Shown one piece after another: positions 1-9,560 of a stretch of 64,000 bases of DNA. How positions within the stretch are numbered: the stretch's first letter is position 1; every line of letters begins with the position of its first letter. The stretch lies in NCBI RefSeq assembly GCF_003012795.1, contig NZ_PXYH01000002.1, positions 186,001-250,000 on the forward strand. Reading direction: 5' to 3'. Below the pieces are notes generated by a model. It made no database searches. It was not told the DNA's origin and worked only from the letters and a program-made list of their open reading frames with translations. The position numbers and the translations under genes are program-made. The DNA comes from Zobellella taiwanensis (GTDB lineage Bacteria; Pseudomonadota; Gammaproteobacteria; Enterobacterales; Aeromonadaceae).

Positions 1-615
1 CCGGTACTGGCGGTCACCAACACCCTGACCAACGCCATGGGCCTGGGGCTGGCCACCCTGCTGGTACTGGTGGGCTCCAACGTCAGCGTATCACTGGTGC
101 GCCGCTGGGTGCCCAACGAAGTGCGCATCCCCATCTATGTGATGATCATCGCCAGCCTGGTGACCTGTGTACAGCTGCTGATGAATGCCTACACCTATGG
201 CCTGTACCAGTCGCTGGGCATCTTTATTCCGCTTATCGTCACCAACTGCGTGATCATCGGCCGGGCCGAGGCCTTCGCCTCCAAAAACAGCGCGCCCCTG
301 GCCGCCCTGGACGGCCTGATGATGGGCCTGGGCTTTACCGCCGTGCTGCTGGTGCTGGGCGGCCTGCGCGAGCTGCTGGGCATGGGCACCCTGTTCGACG
401 GCGCCGAGCTGCTGCTGGGCGACTGGGCGGCGGGGCTGCGCATGGATGTGCTGCACCTGGACAACGGCTTTTTGCTGGCGATACTGCCGCCCGGCGCCTT
501 TATTGGCCTGGGGTTGCTGGTCGCCGCCAAGAACTGGCTTGACGGACGGCGTGCGGCCCGCCGCGCTCCGGTGCCCAAGGCCGATATCCCCAGAGCAAGG
601 GTCACCTCATTATGA
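1..615 (+). CDS. rsxE: Electron transport complex subunit RsxE/RnfE (5' partial)
   Basis: Inner-membrane subunit of the Rsx/Rnf complex, which couples NADH/ferredoxin electron flow to ion movement and in enterics helps keep SoxR reduced. The frame is open from base 1, so the start lies outside the window; about 204 residues are visible against roughly 230 in E. coli, so only the N-terminal tip is missing. Several hydrophobic helices are evident, with the conserved family segment [17 protein letters not shown] near visible residue 90, and a basic C-terminal tail. The stop codon overlaps the nth start (ATGA), the rsxE-nth order known from E. coli, which points to translational coupling. Confidence 0.93.
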   Translation, partial: PVLAVTNTLTNAMGLGLATLLVLVGSNVSVSLVRRWVPNEVRIPIYVMIIASLVTCVQLLMNAYTYGLYQSLGIFIPLIVTNCVIIGRAEAFASKNSAPLAALDGLMMGLGFTAVLLVLGGLRELLGMGTLFDGAELLLGDWAAGLRMDVLHLDNGFLLAILPPGAFIGLGLLVAAKNWLDGRRAARRAPVPKADIPRARVTSL

Positions 616-1253
616 ACAAGGACAAGCGCCGCGAAATCCTGGAGCGGCTGCGGGCGGAAAACCCCCACCCCACCACCGAGCTGAACTACAGCAACCCGTT
701 CGAGCTGCTGATCGCCGTGCTGCTGTCGGCCCAGGCCACCGACGTCAGCGTCAACAAGGCCACCAAGGGCCTGTTTGCCGCCGGCCCCACCCCTGCCGCC
801 ATGCTGGCGTTGGGTGTGGACGGGGTAAAAGAGCACATCAAGACCATAGGCCTGTTCAATTCCAAGGCCGAGAACGTGATCAAAACCTGCGCCATCCTGC
901 TCGAGCAACATGGCGGCGAGGTGCCGCAAGACCGTGCCGCCCTGGAGGCCCTGCCCGGGGTGGGCCGCAAGACCGCCAACGTGGTGCTCAACACCGCCTT
1001 CGGCTGGCCCACCATAGCGGTGGACACCCATATTTTCCGGCTGGCCAACCGCACCCGCTTTGCGCCGGGAAAAAATGTGGACGAGGTGGAGCAGAAGCTG
1101 CTGAAATGGGTGCCGGCGGAGTTCAAGCTGGACGTGCACCACTGGTTCATCCTCCACGGCCGTTATGTCTGCACCGCCCGCAAGCCCCGCTGCGGGGCCT
1201 GTGTGATCGAGGATTTATGCGAATTCAAGGACAAGCAATACCCGGATAACTGA
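612..1253 (+). CDS. nth: Endonuclease III (DNA glycosylase/AP lyase)
   Basis: Bifunctional base-excision repair enzyme that removes oxidised pyrimidines and cleaves the abasic site. At 213 residues it matches the E. coli protein residue for residue at the key places: the helix-hairpin-helix [13 protein letters not shown] contains the catalytic Lys120, Asp138 lies in AVDTHIF, and the 4Fe-4S ligands are Cys187, Cys194, Cys197 and Cys203 in the C-terminal [11 protein letters not shown] region. The ATG overlaps the rsxE stop by four bases. It is probably the last gene of the rsx operon. Confidence 0.97.
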   Translation: MNKDKRREILERLRAENPHPTTELNYSNPFELLIAVLLSAQATDVSVNKATKGLFAAGPTPAAMLALGVDGVKEHIKTIGLFNSKAENVIKTCAILLEQHGGEVPQDRAALEALPGVGRKTANVVLNTAFGWPTIAVDTHIFRLANRTRFAPGKNVDEVEQKLLKWVPAEFKLDVHHWFILHGRYVCTARKPRCGACVIEDLCEFKDKQYPDN

Positions 1254-1331
1254 GCGGGAGCGCCGCTCCGGCCGCCATCATCAACAAGGGATGTTTTCCT
1301 TTACCATCAATACATACTGGGAGTGTCAAAC

Positions 1332-1739
1332 ATGCGTATTCTGCATACCATGCTGAGAGTGGGTAACCTGGACAGGTCCGTCGATTTTTACACCAAGGTC
1401 ATGGGCATGAAACTGCTGCGTACCAGTGAAAACCCGGAATACCAGTACACCCTGGCCTTCGTCGGCTACGGCGAGGAAAAGGACGAGGCGGTGCTGGAGC
1501 TGACCTACAACTGGGGCACGGAGCAGTACGACCTGGGCAATGCCTATGGCCATATCGCCATCGAGGCCGAAGACATCTACGGCATGTGCGAGCAGATCCG
1601 CGCCGCCGGCGGCAAGGTGACCCGGGAGCCGGGCCCGGTCAAGGGCGGCACCACGGTGATCGCCTTTGTGGAGGATCCGGACGGCTACAAGATTGAGCTG
1701 ATCGCCAAAAAGGATGCCGGCAAGGGCCTGGGGGACTAA
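1332..1739 (+). CDS. gloA: Lactoylglutathione lyase (glyoxalase I)
   Basis: Converts the methylglyoxal-glutathione hemithioacetal to S-lactoylglutathione in the cytosol. The 135 residues are collinear with the E. coli enzyme and keep all four nickel ligands: His5, Glu56, His74 and Glu122. A GTG at 1323 in the same frame would add three residues, but I chose the ATG at 1332 because GGGAG sits eight bases upstream and the product then starts [11 protein letters not shown] as in relatives. It stands alone between nth and the convergent cysB. Confidence 0.95.
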   Translation: MRILHTMLRVGNLDRSVDFYTKVMGMKLLRTSENPEYQYTLAFVGYGEEKDEAVLELTYNWGTEQYDLGNAYGHIAIEAEDIYGMCEQIRAAGGKVTREPGPVKGGTTVIAFVEDPDGYKIELIAKKDAGKGLGD

Positions 1740-1800
1740 CCCCCGGCTTTCAGCCGAGCGCGGGGCCTGCCGGCACAATGCCGTGCCTGCAGGCCTGTGT

Positions 1801-1830
1801 ATTATCATTCCGGCCCCGGGCCGGAATCCA
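1801..1830. repeat. Perfect palindrome of the CATTCCGG...CCGGAATCCA type
   Basis: Two 10-base arms, ATTCCGGCCC (1807-1816) and its exact complement (1818-1827), flank a single base between the convergent gloA and cysB genes. A weaker relative (GTCATGCCC...GGCATCCAG) is at 22303-22335. The layout resembles small dispersed intergenic palindromes. No T-tract follows, so I do not call it a terminator. Confidence 0.5.
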
Positions 1831-1898
1831 TGTGAAAGATTTCTACAGACCCGGCGCTGAACGCACCATCCCCACCGCTTACCGCGCTTGGCAGGGGA

Positions 1899-2906
<1,008 letters not shown>

Positions 2907-3076
2907 CTATCAGACCTTGACCAAAGATCCTCTGCCCCGCATCCACCAAAGCGCATAATGGGCGACCCGGTTGCGGCAAGTCTGAGCGCTTGGTGCCCGG
3001 GACGTTAGCCAAAGCCCGATTAGTGGGTTAACATTTCGATCCATGCGTTTTTTCTCACCATAGCGAGCCGTTGCCG

Positions 3077-3841
3077 ATGATCCTGACCCTGGTACTCGTA
3101 GCCATAGGCCTACTGCTGTTTCTCGTGATTATTTACAATATTTTCCAGCAATACCGGCAAAAACAGGATACCGAAAAACGCGCCCTGCTGATGAAGCACA
3201 AACACATCATCAGCGAAGCCGAGGAGCTGCTGCTCAACGCCAGCCAGATCCCCTACAGCCGGACCCTGGTATCGGTGCTGCACCAGCGCATTCTCACCAG
3301 CCTGCAAAGCATGCTGCAGCAGGACCCCCGCAACAGCCAGCTCAATGCCCGCATCAACAACACCCGCCAGCAGCTGGAGCAGCTCAAGGAGGGCTTCCCG
3401 GGCGAGCAGGAGGGGCTGAGGGCGCCCGAATCGGACCAGCAGGCCATCCATATGCTGAAGGTGGTCAAGCGCTTGCGCGGCCTGTTGCGCATCGAGCACA
3501 ACAACGGCAAGGTCGGCACCCAGACCTTTATCAACGAAGACCGCAGGCTTGAACTCATCCAGCTGAAAATCAATCTGTCCAACCTGCTCAAGCGCTCACG
3601 CCTCGCCCTCGAAAACCGGGAGGCCGCCATGGCCCGGCAGATGCTGGAAAAGGGCAAGAAGGTGCTGGAACAGGTCAGCGACAAGGACGAACAGCTGCGT
3701 AAAGTCGAGGAAACCATCCAGAAATGGCTGGACGAGATGACCCGTAAACAGCACAGCGAGATGGAGCAGAAAGAGCAGGAAGAGCAGCAGGAAGAAAAAT
3801 CCGAGCTGGACCTGCTGTTCGAGCCCAAGCGCAAATGGTAA
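3077..3841 (+). CDS. Membrane-anchored coiled-coil protein of unknown function
   Basis: I do not recognise a characterised family. The 254-residue product has one N-terminal membrane helix (ILTLVLVAIGLLLFLVIIY, residues 2-20) followed by a long, charged, mostly helical cytoplasmic region. Heptad-like stretches rich in Leu, Gln and Glu lie at about 100-125 and 170-240, and a strongly acidic Glu/Gln run precedes the C-terminal SELDLLFEPKRKW. A TTG at 3071 would add two residues; I prefer the ATG at 3077. Its stop overlaps the start of the next gene, so the two are probably co-translated. A scaffold or envelope-associated role is possible but not shown. Confidence 0.75.
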   Translation: MILTLVLVAIGLLLFLVIIYNIFQQYRQKQDTEKRALLMKHKHIISEAEELLLNASQIPYSRTLVSVLHQRILTSLQSMLQQDPRNSQLNARINNTRQQLEQLKEGFPGEQEGLRAPESDQQAIHMLKVVKRLRGLLRIEHNNGKVGTQTFINEDRRLELIQLKINLSNLLKRSRLALENREAAMARQMLEKGKKVLEQVSDKDEQLRKVEETIQKWLDEMTRKQHSEMEQKEQEEQQEEKSELDLLFEPKRKW

Positions 3842-4362
3842 CCGGCCTCGATGCCCTGCTGGGCGACCCCGGGGCCTTTCTCCGGCAACTGGCCGGGGCC
3901 ATGGCCAGGGCCGGGCTGCCGGCCGACCTCGGCCCCATGGATCACCTTTGCTACCGCGCCCGCGACAAGGCCGACTACCTCAGGCTCAGGGCCGCCCTGG
4001 CGGAGCACGGCGAACCGCTGGTGGAGGGCATGATAGGCGGACGGCCCATCCTCACCCTGGCCCTGCACCGGCCCCTGTCCGGCCCCTTTGGTCCCGTGCC
4101 CTGCCTCGAGCTGGCCGCGCCCAAGCCCGGCCGGGTGCACCACCACGGGCTCGAGCACGGCGAAATCGTGGTGCCCGACCTCGCGGCGCTGCAAGCCCGT
4201 TACCCCGGGGTGTCTTTCGATACCGGCGGCCTGCCTCACGAACTGACCCTGCCCCTGCCGCCCTGGCAGGTGAAATTCCACTGTACCAGCCTGGCCGACA
4301 CCATCGCCCGGGAACGGGCCCAGGGCCTGGTGGTGCCGGTACCCGCCGACTACTTCGGCTGA
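3835..4362 (+). CDS. YecM-like VOC-fold protein
   Basis: Small soluble protein of 175 residues resembling the YecM family, which has the vicinal-oxygen-chelate fold but no proven activity. Family-like segments are MDHLCYRARDKADYLRLR (near 35), EGMIGGRPILTLALH (near 65) and HHGLEHGEIVVPD (near 103), where the His and Glu residues correspond to a possible metal site. The ATG overlaps the last codons of the upstream coiled-coil gene (ATGGTAA), showing coupling. Its 3' end overlaps the convergent MFS gene by 13 bases. Function unknown; the family call is moderately secure. Confidence 0.7.
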   Translation: MVTGLDALLGDPGAFLRQLAGAMARAGLPADLGPMDHLCYRARDKADYLRLRAALAEHGEPLVEGMIGGRPILTLALHRPLSGPFGPVPCLELAAPKPGRVHHHGLEHGEIVVPDLAALQARYPGVSFDTGGLPHELTLPLPPWQVKFHCTSLADTIARERAQGLVVPVPADYFG

Positions 4363-5543
4363 GCCAGCGGCATCGCCCGTTCCCGCCGCTGCAGCCGCAG
4401 CGTCAGCCCTCCGGTTACCCCCATAACGGCGATCATGCCGGCGGCGATGCCCGGCAGCCCGGCCCATTCCCAGAAGGGATAGAGGTAAAGGCCGCCGAGG
4501 CTGGCGCCCAGGTAGTAAAACACCAGGTAAAGGGAAGACGCCAGCGCCCTGTGCTGCTGCACGCTGCGCCCTACCCAACTGCTGGCGCAGGCGTGGGCAA
4601 GGAAAAAAGCGAAACTGTCCACCAGCAGGGCCAGCAGGATCACCGGCACCCGCTCGCTGAGCAGGCCCAGGCTGCCCACGGCCATAATGGCAATGGCCGC
4701 CAGCAGGGTGCGGCACAGGCCGAAACGGTTGATCAGCAGCCCGCTGATGCCCGAGGCGAAGGTACCGCTCAGGTAGGTGAGAAACAGCAGCCCGATGGCC
4801 GCCGGCGCCAGCCCCACGGGCGGCGCCGCCAGGTAAAAGGCGACATAGGTGTACTGGTTGAGGAACACCATGAAATTGAGCCCGCCGATAAGATACACCG
4901 GCCACAGCAGCGGATTGCGTATGTGATCGAACAGGGCACGGGTGCCCTGGCCCTTGCGGGCCGGCACAAAATGGCGCGACGCGGGCAGCAGCCTCACCAG
5001 GGGTAGCCACAACAGCAGGCTGGCGAGCCCCAGCACCAGGAAGCTGGCCTGCCAGCCGGACCATTGGGCCAGCAGCCCGCCGAACACCCGCCCGGCGATG
5101 CCGCCCACCGAATTGGCGGCGATATAGATGCCGATGCTGGTCACCAGCGCCTTGGGCGTGAACTCCTCCCCCATATACGCCACCGCCGTCGCCGGCAGTC
5201 CGGCCAGGAAAAAGCCCTGCAGTCCGCGCAGCAGTACCAGCAGACCAAAGGCGGGCACCCAGGCGATGAGAATGCCGAGCACAATGGCCGCCAGCAGGCA
5301 GCCGAGCATCACCGGCTTGCGCCCCAGCCGATCCGCCACCCGCGCCCAGAACAGCAGGCCAAAAGCCAGCCCCAGGGTCGAGGCGGACAGCGCCCAGCCG
5401 GCGCTGAGGGCCGACAGCCCGAAGTCGTCGGCCAGCAGCGGCAACAGCGGCTGGGTCAGGTAAAGGTTGATAAACACCAGCATGGAGCCCAGGCCCAGGG
5501 CCAGGGTGGCACGCCACCAGAGTGCGGTTTTCAGATCGATCAT
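4350..5543 (-). CDS. MFS transporter, YnfM-like
   Basis: Twelve-helix major facilitator of 397 residues in the inner membrane, probably a proton-driven exporter of small metabolites or drugs. The loop 2-3 signature RVADRLGRKPVMLG is at about residue 70, with GEEFTPKALVTSIGIYIAANSVGG near 130 and SSLYLVFYYLGASLGG near 340, both typical of the YnfM/AraJ side of the family. It is divergent from the LysR regulator at 5631, its likely controller. The substrate cannot be read from sequence. Confidence 0.8.
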   Translation of the reverse strand: MIDLKTALWWRATLALGLGSMLVFINLYLTQPLLPLLADDFGLSALSAGWALSASTLGLAFGLLFWARVADRLGRKPVMLGCLLAAIVLGILIAWVPAFGLLVLLRGLQGFFLAGLPATAVAYMGEEFTPKALVTSIGIYIAANSVGGIAGRVFGGLLAQWSGWQASFLVLGLASLLLWLPLVRLLPASRHFVPARKGQGTRALFDHIRNPLLWPVYLIGGLNFMVFLNQYTYVAFYLAAPPVGLAPAAIGLLFLTYLSGTFASGISGLLINRFGLCRTLLAAIAIMAVGSLGLLSERVPVILLALLVDSFAFFLAHACASSWVGRSVQQHRALASSLYLVFYYLGASLGGLYLYPFWEWAGLPGIAAGMIAVMGVTGGLTLRLQRRERAMPLAQPK

Positions 5544-5630
5544 GGTCTTCCCCCTGTGGAGCCTTGACCTTACGCGCCGTCAGTGCATAAATGAAATATA
5601 TTTAAATTATGGATTTAATAATAAAAAATT
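5544..5630. promoter_or_regulatory. Divergent promoter between MFS transporter and LysR regulator
   Basis: An 87-base AT-rich spacer in otherwise GC-rich DNA separates the two divergent starts. It contains AAATATATTT and several T-N11-A arrangements of the kind LysR-type regulators bind. The close divergent arrangement is the classic layout for a LysR protein controlling its neighbour. The exact operator is not assignable by eye. Confidence 0.5.
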
Positions 5631-6542
5631 ATGCTTGATACCAAATGGCTGCGCCAGTTCTGTACCGTGGCCCGTACCGGCGGCATAACCCGGGCGGCAG
5701 AGCAACTGCACCTGGCCCAGCCGGCAGTCACCATGACCATCAAGAAACTGGAACAGCAGCTGGGGGTGGCCCTGTTCGAGCGCAAACAGGGCAGGATGCA
5801 ACTGACCACCGAGGGCGAGCGGCTTTACCAGCATGCCGAGCGGATACTGGCGGCCCTCGCCCTGGCGGAGCAGGACATGGCGGCGCTGCACGACCTCAAT
5901 ACCGGCGAGGTCAGCATCGGTATTCCCAGCATGCTCGGCTCCTTTTACTTCCCGCCGTTGCTGATGGCCTTCAAGCACCGTTATCCCGGCCTGACCCTGC
6001 GCATCGAGGAAGCCGGCACCCAGGATTTGCTGGAGCGCCTGTGCCAGGGCCGGCTTGGCCTCGGCATTGTGCTGACGTCCTCGCTGCCGCCCGGCCTCAC
6101 CGGCCTGCCGCTGCTGCGTGAGGAGATGGTCGCCGTGGTCGCCCGGGATCATCCCCTCGCCGGGCTCGGCGCACTCGATACCGGCACCTTCCTGTCCCAG
6201 GAGCTGGCGGTATTTCGCCACGGCTTCTTTCACCGGGAATATATCGAGGCGCTGGCCAGGCAAAGCGGCCTCAGCCCCAACATCGGCTTTGAAAGCAATC
6301 TCATTCCCCTGCTCAAGGCCGTGGTGCGCCAGGGTTTTGCGGTGACCACGTTTCTGCGCATGGTGATCCGCGACGAGCCCGACCTGATCCCTATCTCATT
6401 CGCCGAGCCCTACTTTCTCGATCTCTGCCTGGCCTGGCCCCGGGAGCGGCGGCTGTCCCGGGCCGAACAGGCCTTTATCGACTTTTTGCGCCGCCACCAC
6501 GGCGAGGCTTTACAGTCGCCGCCAAAAGACGTTATAACATAA
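5631..6542 (+). CDS. LysR-family transcriptional regulator
   Basis: A 303-residue LysR-type regulator with the N-terminal winged helix (WLRQFCTVARTGGITRAAEQ, then LAQPAVTMTIKKLEQQLG at 28-45) and a C-terminal effector domain from about residue 90. It is divergent from the MFS transporter gene and most likely regulates it; the effector is unknown. The last bases of the gene contain a Zur-box-like sequence serving the next operon, so the two units abut closely. The ATG at 5631 follows an AT-rich leader without a strong Shine-Dalgarno sequence. Confidence 0.85.
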   Translation: MLDTKWLRQFCTVARTGGITRAAEQLHLAQPAVTMTIKKLEQQLGVALFERKQGRMQLTTEGERLYQHAERILAALALAEQDMAALHDLNTGEVSIGIPSMLGSFYFPPLLMAFKHRYPGLTLRIEEAGTQDLLERLCQGRLGLGIVLTSSLPPGLTGLPLLREEMVAVVARDHPLAGLGALDTGTFLSQELAVFRHGFFHREYIEALARQSGLSPNIGFESNLIPLLKAVVRQGFAVTTFLRMVIRDEPDLIPISFAEPYFLDLCLAWPRERRLSRAEQAFIDFLRRHHGEALQSPPKDVIT

Positions 6543-6543
6543 C
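6531..6543. promoter_or_regulatory. Zur-box-like operator of the zinc-uptake operon
   Basis: GTTAT-AAC-ATAAC is a perfect 5-base inverted repeat and differs by one base from the known Zur core GTTATANTATAAC. It lies 26 bases before the zrgA ATG, where a zinc-loaded repressor would block transcription, and overlaps the 3' end of the LysR gene. Match to the consensus is seen; regulation by Zur is inferred. Confidence 0.7.
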
Positions 6544-6569
6544 AAAAACCAATTCAATGGGAGCCTTCC

Positions 6570-7151
6570 ATGAAACCTGTTCTTTCCGCCCTGCCCCTGG
6601 TACTGCTGTCTCCGGCCCTCACGGCCCAGCCCGGACTGGGCGTGCATGAGCACGGCGTTGGCCGGCTCAGCCTGGCCCTGCAGGAGCAACACCTGGTGCT
6701 GGAGCTGATGGCCCCCGCCGCCGACATAGTGGGGTTTGAATATCATCCCGTGACCGACGAGGAACAGGCCCGCTACCGGGCCGGGCTGGAGCGCCTCCAG
6801 CAGGCCGATGCCCTGTTCACCCTGCCCGCCGCCGCCGGCTGCCGGCTGGAGCGGGTCGCGCTGGCCGAGCAGGAGCCACACTCCGAACATGAACATGAAC
6901 ATGAACATGAACATGAACATGAACATGAACATGAACATGATAACGGCGAGGGTGACGAACACCAGGCCGGCCACAACGATATCCTGGTCCACTACGCCTA
7001 CCATTGCGAGCAGCCCCAGGCCCTGCAGCGGCTGGATTTGGCCCTGTTCGAGACTTTTTCGAGCTTCCATCGCATCAAGCTGCAGGCTATCCTGCCTACC
7101 GGCCAGTTGGCCGCCACCTTGACCCCGGAACAACCCCAGGCCCACTGGTAA
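6570..7151 (+). CDS. zrgA: Zinc uptake protein ZrgA-like (DUF2796), His-rich
   Basis: Predicted periplasmic metal-binding protein of 193 residues with a signal peptide ending about residue 19 (LSPALTA|QPG). After HEHGVGRLSLALQ and ELMAPAADIVGFEYHP, typical of DUF2796, comes a histidine/glutamate tract of nine Glu-His pairs (about 105-124), then a conserved C-terminal part with HYAYHCEQP. Proteins of this family belong to the zinc-regulated ZrgA-E uptake system described in Vibrio. A Zur box precedes the gene, GGGAG lies just before the ATG, and ATPase, permease and DUF3299 genes follow in one operon. Confidence 0.85.
   Translation: MKPVLSALPLVLLSPALTAQPGLGVHEHGVGRLSLALQEQHLVLELMAPAADIVGFEYHPVTDEEQARYRAGLERLQQADALFTLPAAAGCRLERVALAEQEPHSEHEHEHEHEHEHEHEHEHDNGEGDEHQAGHNDILVHYAYHCEQPQALQRLDLALFETFSSFHRIKLQAILPTGQLAATLTPEQPQAHW
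6885..6938. repeat. Nine tandem copies of GAACAT inside zrgA
   Basis: Perfect hexanucleotide array, nine units, in frame and coding for nine consecutive Glu-His pairs. Because the unit is two codons long, strand slippage would change the number of metal-binding histidines without breaking the frame. Confidence 0.95.
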
Positions 7152-7153
7152 CC

Positions 7154-7840
7154 ATGAGCCCACTTCTTCGCATCGATACACTGGAATTCGCCTGGCCGGG
7201 CCGGCCGCCCCTGCTGCGCCTGCCGCGGCTGGAGCTGGAGGCCGGCGGCAGGCTGTTCATCAAGGGCCCGAGCGGCAGCGGAAAAAGTACCCTGCTCGGC
7301 CTGCTGGCCGGTATCCAGCTGCCCAGCCAGGGCCGGATCGAGATCCTCGGCCAGGACCTGTCGCGCCTGTCCGGTCGCGCCCGGGATCGCTTTCGTGCCG
7401 ATCACCTCGGCTATATCTTCCAGCAGTTCAACCTGCTGCCCTTCCTGTCGGTACGCGATAACGTCACCTCGGCACTGATTTTTTCCCGCCATAAACGGCG
7501 CCGGCTGCAGGCCGGCGCCGAGCGGGAGGCCGCCCGCCTGCTTGAGGGGCTGCAACTGCCCGCCACCCTCTGGCAACAGCCGGTGCACCAGCTCAGTATC
7601 GGTCAGCAGCAGCGGGTGGCGGCGGCGCGCGCGCTGATCGGCCGCCCCGAGCTGGTGATTGCCGACGAGCCCACCTCGGCGCTCGACGCCGACAACCGGG
7701 CGGCCTTTATCGAGTTGCTGTTCGGCGAGTGCGATCGCCAGGGCAGCGGCCTGGTGTTCGTCAGTCACGACCCCGGGCTGGAGCCGCTGTTTCCCCGGGT
7801 GCTGTCCCTGCCCCAACTGAACGAGGTACCGCCATGTTGA
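7154..7840 (+). CDS. ABC transporter ATP-binding protein (zinc-uptake operon)
   Basis: A 228-residue ATPase of the LolD/MacB type. Walker A GPSGSGKSTLL is near residue 37, the Q-loop at IFQQFNLLPFLSV, the signature LSIGQQQRVAAARAL near 148, and Walker B LVIADEPTSALD follows. The frame is open further upstream, but the ATG at 7154, two bases after the zrgA stop, gives the normal family N-terminus. It overlaps the following permease gene by seven bases. With zrgA and a Zur box upstream it most likely powers a zinc-related envelope process. Confidence 0.88.
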   Translation: MSPLLRIDTLEFAWPGRPPLLRLPRLELEAGGRLFIKGPSGSGKSTLLGLLAGIQLPSQGRIEILGQDLSRLSGRARDRFRADHLGYIFQQFNLLPFLSVRDNVTSALIFSRHKRRRLQAGAEREAARLLEGLQLPATLWQQPVHQLSIGQQQRVAAARALIGRPELVIADEPTSALDADNRAAFIELLFGECDRQGSGLVFVSHDPGLEPLFPRVLSLPQLNEVPPC

Positions 7841-9081
7841 GCCTGGCCCTGAGAAGCCTGTGGGCTCGCCGCCTGACCGCCGGCCTGACGGTAGCGGCCA
7901 TCGCCATCAGCGTGCTGCTGCTGGTGGGGGTGGAAAAAATCAGGGTCGAACTCAAGGACAGCTTCGCCCGCACCATTTCCGGCACCGACCTTATCGTCGG
8001 CGCCCGCTCCGGGCAGGTCAACCTGCTGCTCTATTCGGTGTTCCGCCTGGGCAACCCCACCAACAACATCAGTTGGGAGTCCTATCAGCGTATCCGCGAG
8101 CAGTCGGGTGTCGCCTGGACCATTCCCCTCTCCCTGGGCGACTCCCACCAGGGTTTCAGGGTGCTCGGCACCAATGAGGACTATTTCCGCCACTACGCCT
8201 ACGGTCGACAGCAGCCCCTTGTCCTGGCCGAGGGACGGCCCTTCGCCGATACCTTCGAGGCGGTGATCGGCGCCGAGGTGGCCCGCCGCCTGGGTTACCG
8301 GCCGGGGGACAAGCTGGTGATCGCCCATGGCGCCGGCAACACCTCCTTCAGCCTGCACGAAGACCTGCCCTTTACCCTGGTGGGCATACTGGCGCCCACT
8401 GGCACCCCGGTGGACCGCACCGTCCATGTGCGTCTGGACGGCCTGGAAGCCATTCACCTGGGCTGGCAGAGCGGCCGGCGCACCCGTGAACTGACCCGGG
8501 AAGACGCCCTCGCCGCCGACCTGACGCCCGCCGCCCTGACCGCCTTTCTGGTGGGGCTGGAAAACAAAGTGCAGACCTTTCAGTTGCAACGGGCCATCAA
8601 CCAGTACCGGGGCGAACCCCTGTCCGCCATCCTGCCTGGTACCGCCCTGCACGAGCTGTGGAGCCTGATGAGCCTGGCGGAAAAGGCCATGGCCTTTATC
8701 GCCCTGTTCGTGGTGGTGGCGGGCCTGCTCGGCATGCTCACCACCCTGCTCGCCGGCCTGTCGGCCCGGCGGCGGGAACTGGCCATACTGCGCTCCCTCG
8801 GGGCCGGGCCGCGCCACCTGTTTGCCCTGCTGGCGATGGAGGCGGCCACCCTCACCGCCCTGGGGATGTTCTTTGGCCTGTTGCTGTTGTATCTTGCCCT
8901 CACCCTGGCGGCTCCCCTGGTGCAGGCCGGTTACGGACTGCAGCTTTATCCCGGGCTGCCCACGGCGGGCGAATGGCGCCTGCTCGGCCTGATTTGGCTG
9001 GCGGGGCTGCTGATAGGCCTGTTGCCGGCGGCCCAGGCCTATCGCTACTCGGTCAACGATGGAATGAGTATCAAACAGTGA
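7834..9081 (+). CDS. ABC transporter permease, FtsX/MacB type
   Basis: Inner-membrane permease of 415 residues with the MacB/FtsX layout: one N-terminal helix (LTAGLTVAAIAISVLLLVGV), a large periplasmic region from about 40 to 280, and three C-terminal helices from about 285 containing ARRRELAILRSLGAGPRHL. The frame extends upstream, but the ATG at 7834 overlaps the ATPase stop and gives the expected start MLSLALRSLWARR. It should pair with the ATPase at 7154. Such systems usually use ATP to act on periplasmic partners rather than move ions directly, so its job in zinc uptake is unclear. Confidence 0.87.
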   Translation: MLSLALRSLWARRLTAGLTVAAIAISVLLLVGVEKIRVELKDSFARTISGTDLIVGARSGQVNLLLYSVFRLGNPTNNISWESYQRIREQSGVAWTIPLSLGDSHQGFRVLGTNEDYFRHYAYGRQQPLVLAEGRPFADTFEAVIGAEVARRLGYRPGDKLVIAHGAGNTSFSLHEDLPFTLVGILAPTGTPVDRTVHVRLDGLEAIHLGWQSGRRTRELTREDALAADLTPAALTAFLVGLENKVQTFQLQRAINQYRGEPLSAILPGTALHELWSLMSLAEKAMAFIALFVVVAGLLGMLTTLLAGLSARRRELAILRSLGAGPRHLFALLAMEAATLTALGMFFGLLLLYLALTLAAPLVQAGYGLQLYPGLPTAGEWRLLGLIWLAGLLIGLLPAAQAYRYSVNDGMSIKQ

Positions 9082-9560
9082 ACAAATTGATGATGTTGCT
9101 GGCGGGCCTGCTCCTGCTGTCGGCCCCGACCCGGGCCGATGAATTCACCCTGCTGGAATGGGACGATCTGATCCCCCTGGAAGAACGGCTCAACCCGCCC
9201 CCCTTCCCGGAGGTGGACCACGAGGATGAATTCGCCATCCCGCCCCAGCCGGTAGGCCAGGTGGTGGATTCGCTCAACGGCAAAAAGGTGCGGCTGCCGG
9301 GGTTCGTGGTGCCGCTGGAAGGCGACAGTGAAGAGATCACCACCTTTTTCCTGGTGCCCTACTTCGGCGCCTGCATCCATGTCCCGCCGCCGCCCACCAA
9401 CCAGATTGTCTATGTAGACTACCCCAAGGGCGCCCGGGTGGACGATCTGTGGGACGCGGTCTGGGTGTCGGGCACCCTCAGCACCGTCAGCGCCAGCCAC
9501 GACATCGCCAACGCCTCCTATTCCCTCGAAGGGGTGAGTGTCGAACCCTACGATCTCTGA
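9078..9560 (+). CDS. DUF3299 lipoprotein-like periplasmic protein of the zinc-uptake operon
   Basis: A 160-residue secreted protein with a signal peptide (MNKLMMLLAGLLLLSAPTRA) and the DUF3299 core: GKKVRLPGFVVPLEGD near 74, FFLVPYFGACIHVPPPP near 92 and IVYVDYPKG near 113. The start is GTG, chosen because GTGA overlaps the permease stop (translational coupling); an internal ATG at 9090 is the alternative. DUF3299 proteins accompany ZrgA-like genes in Vibrio-type zinc operons. Molecular function is unknown; the Cys-Ile-His motif could bind metal. Confidence 0.8.
   Translation: MNKLMMLLAGLLLLSAPTRADEFTLLEWDDLIPLEERLNPPPFPEVDHEDEFAIPPQPVGQVVDSLNGKKVRLPGFVVPLEGDSEEITTFFLVPYFGACIHVPPPPTNQIVYVDYPKGARVDDLWDAVWVSGTLSTVSASHDIANASYSLEGVSVEPYDL

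Noticed and set aside
3253-5517. Minus-strand frame of about 750 codons spanning the coiled-coil, YecM-like and MFS genes
   Set aside because: It crosses three well-supported genes in both directions and reads as Ala/Gly/Arg/Pro-rich filler.
6885-6938. GAACAT array as a CRISPR-like or phase-variable promoter repeat
   Set aside because: No spacers. It lies inside the zrgA coding frame in whole codons, so it is a coding tandem repeat.
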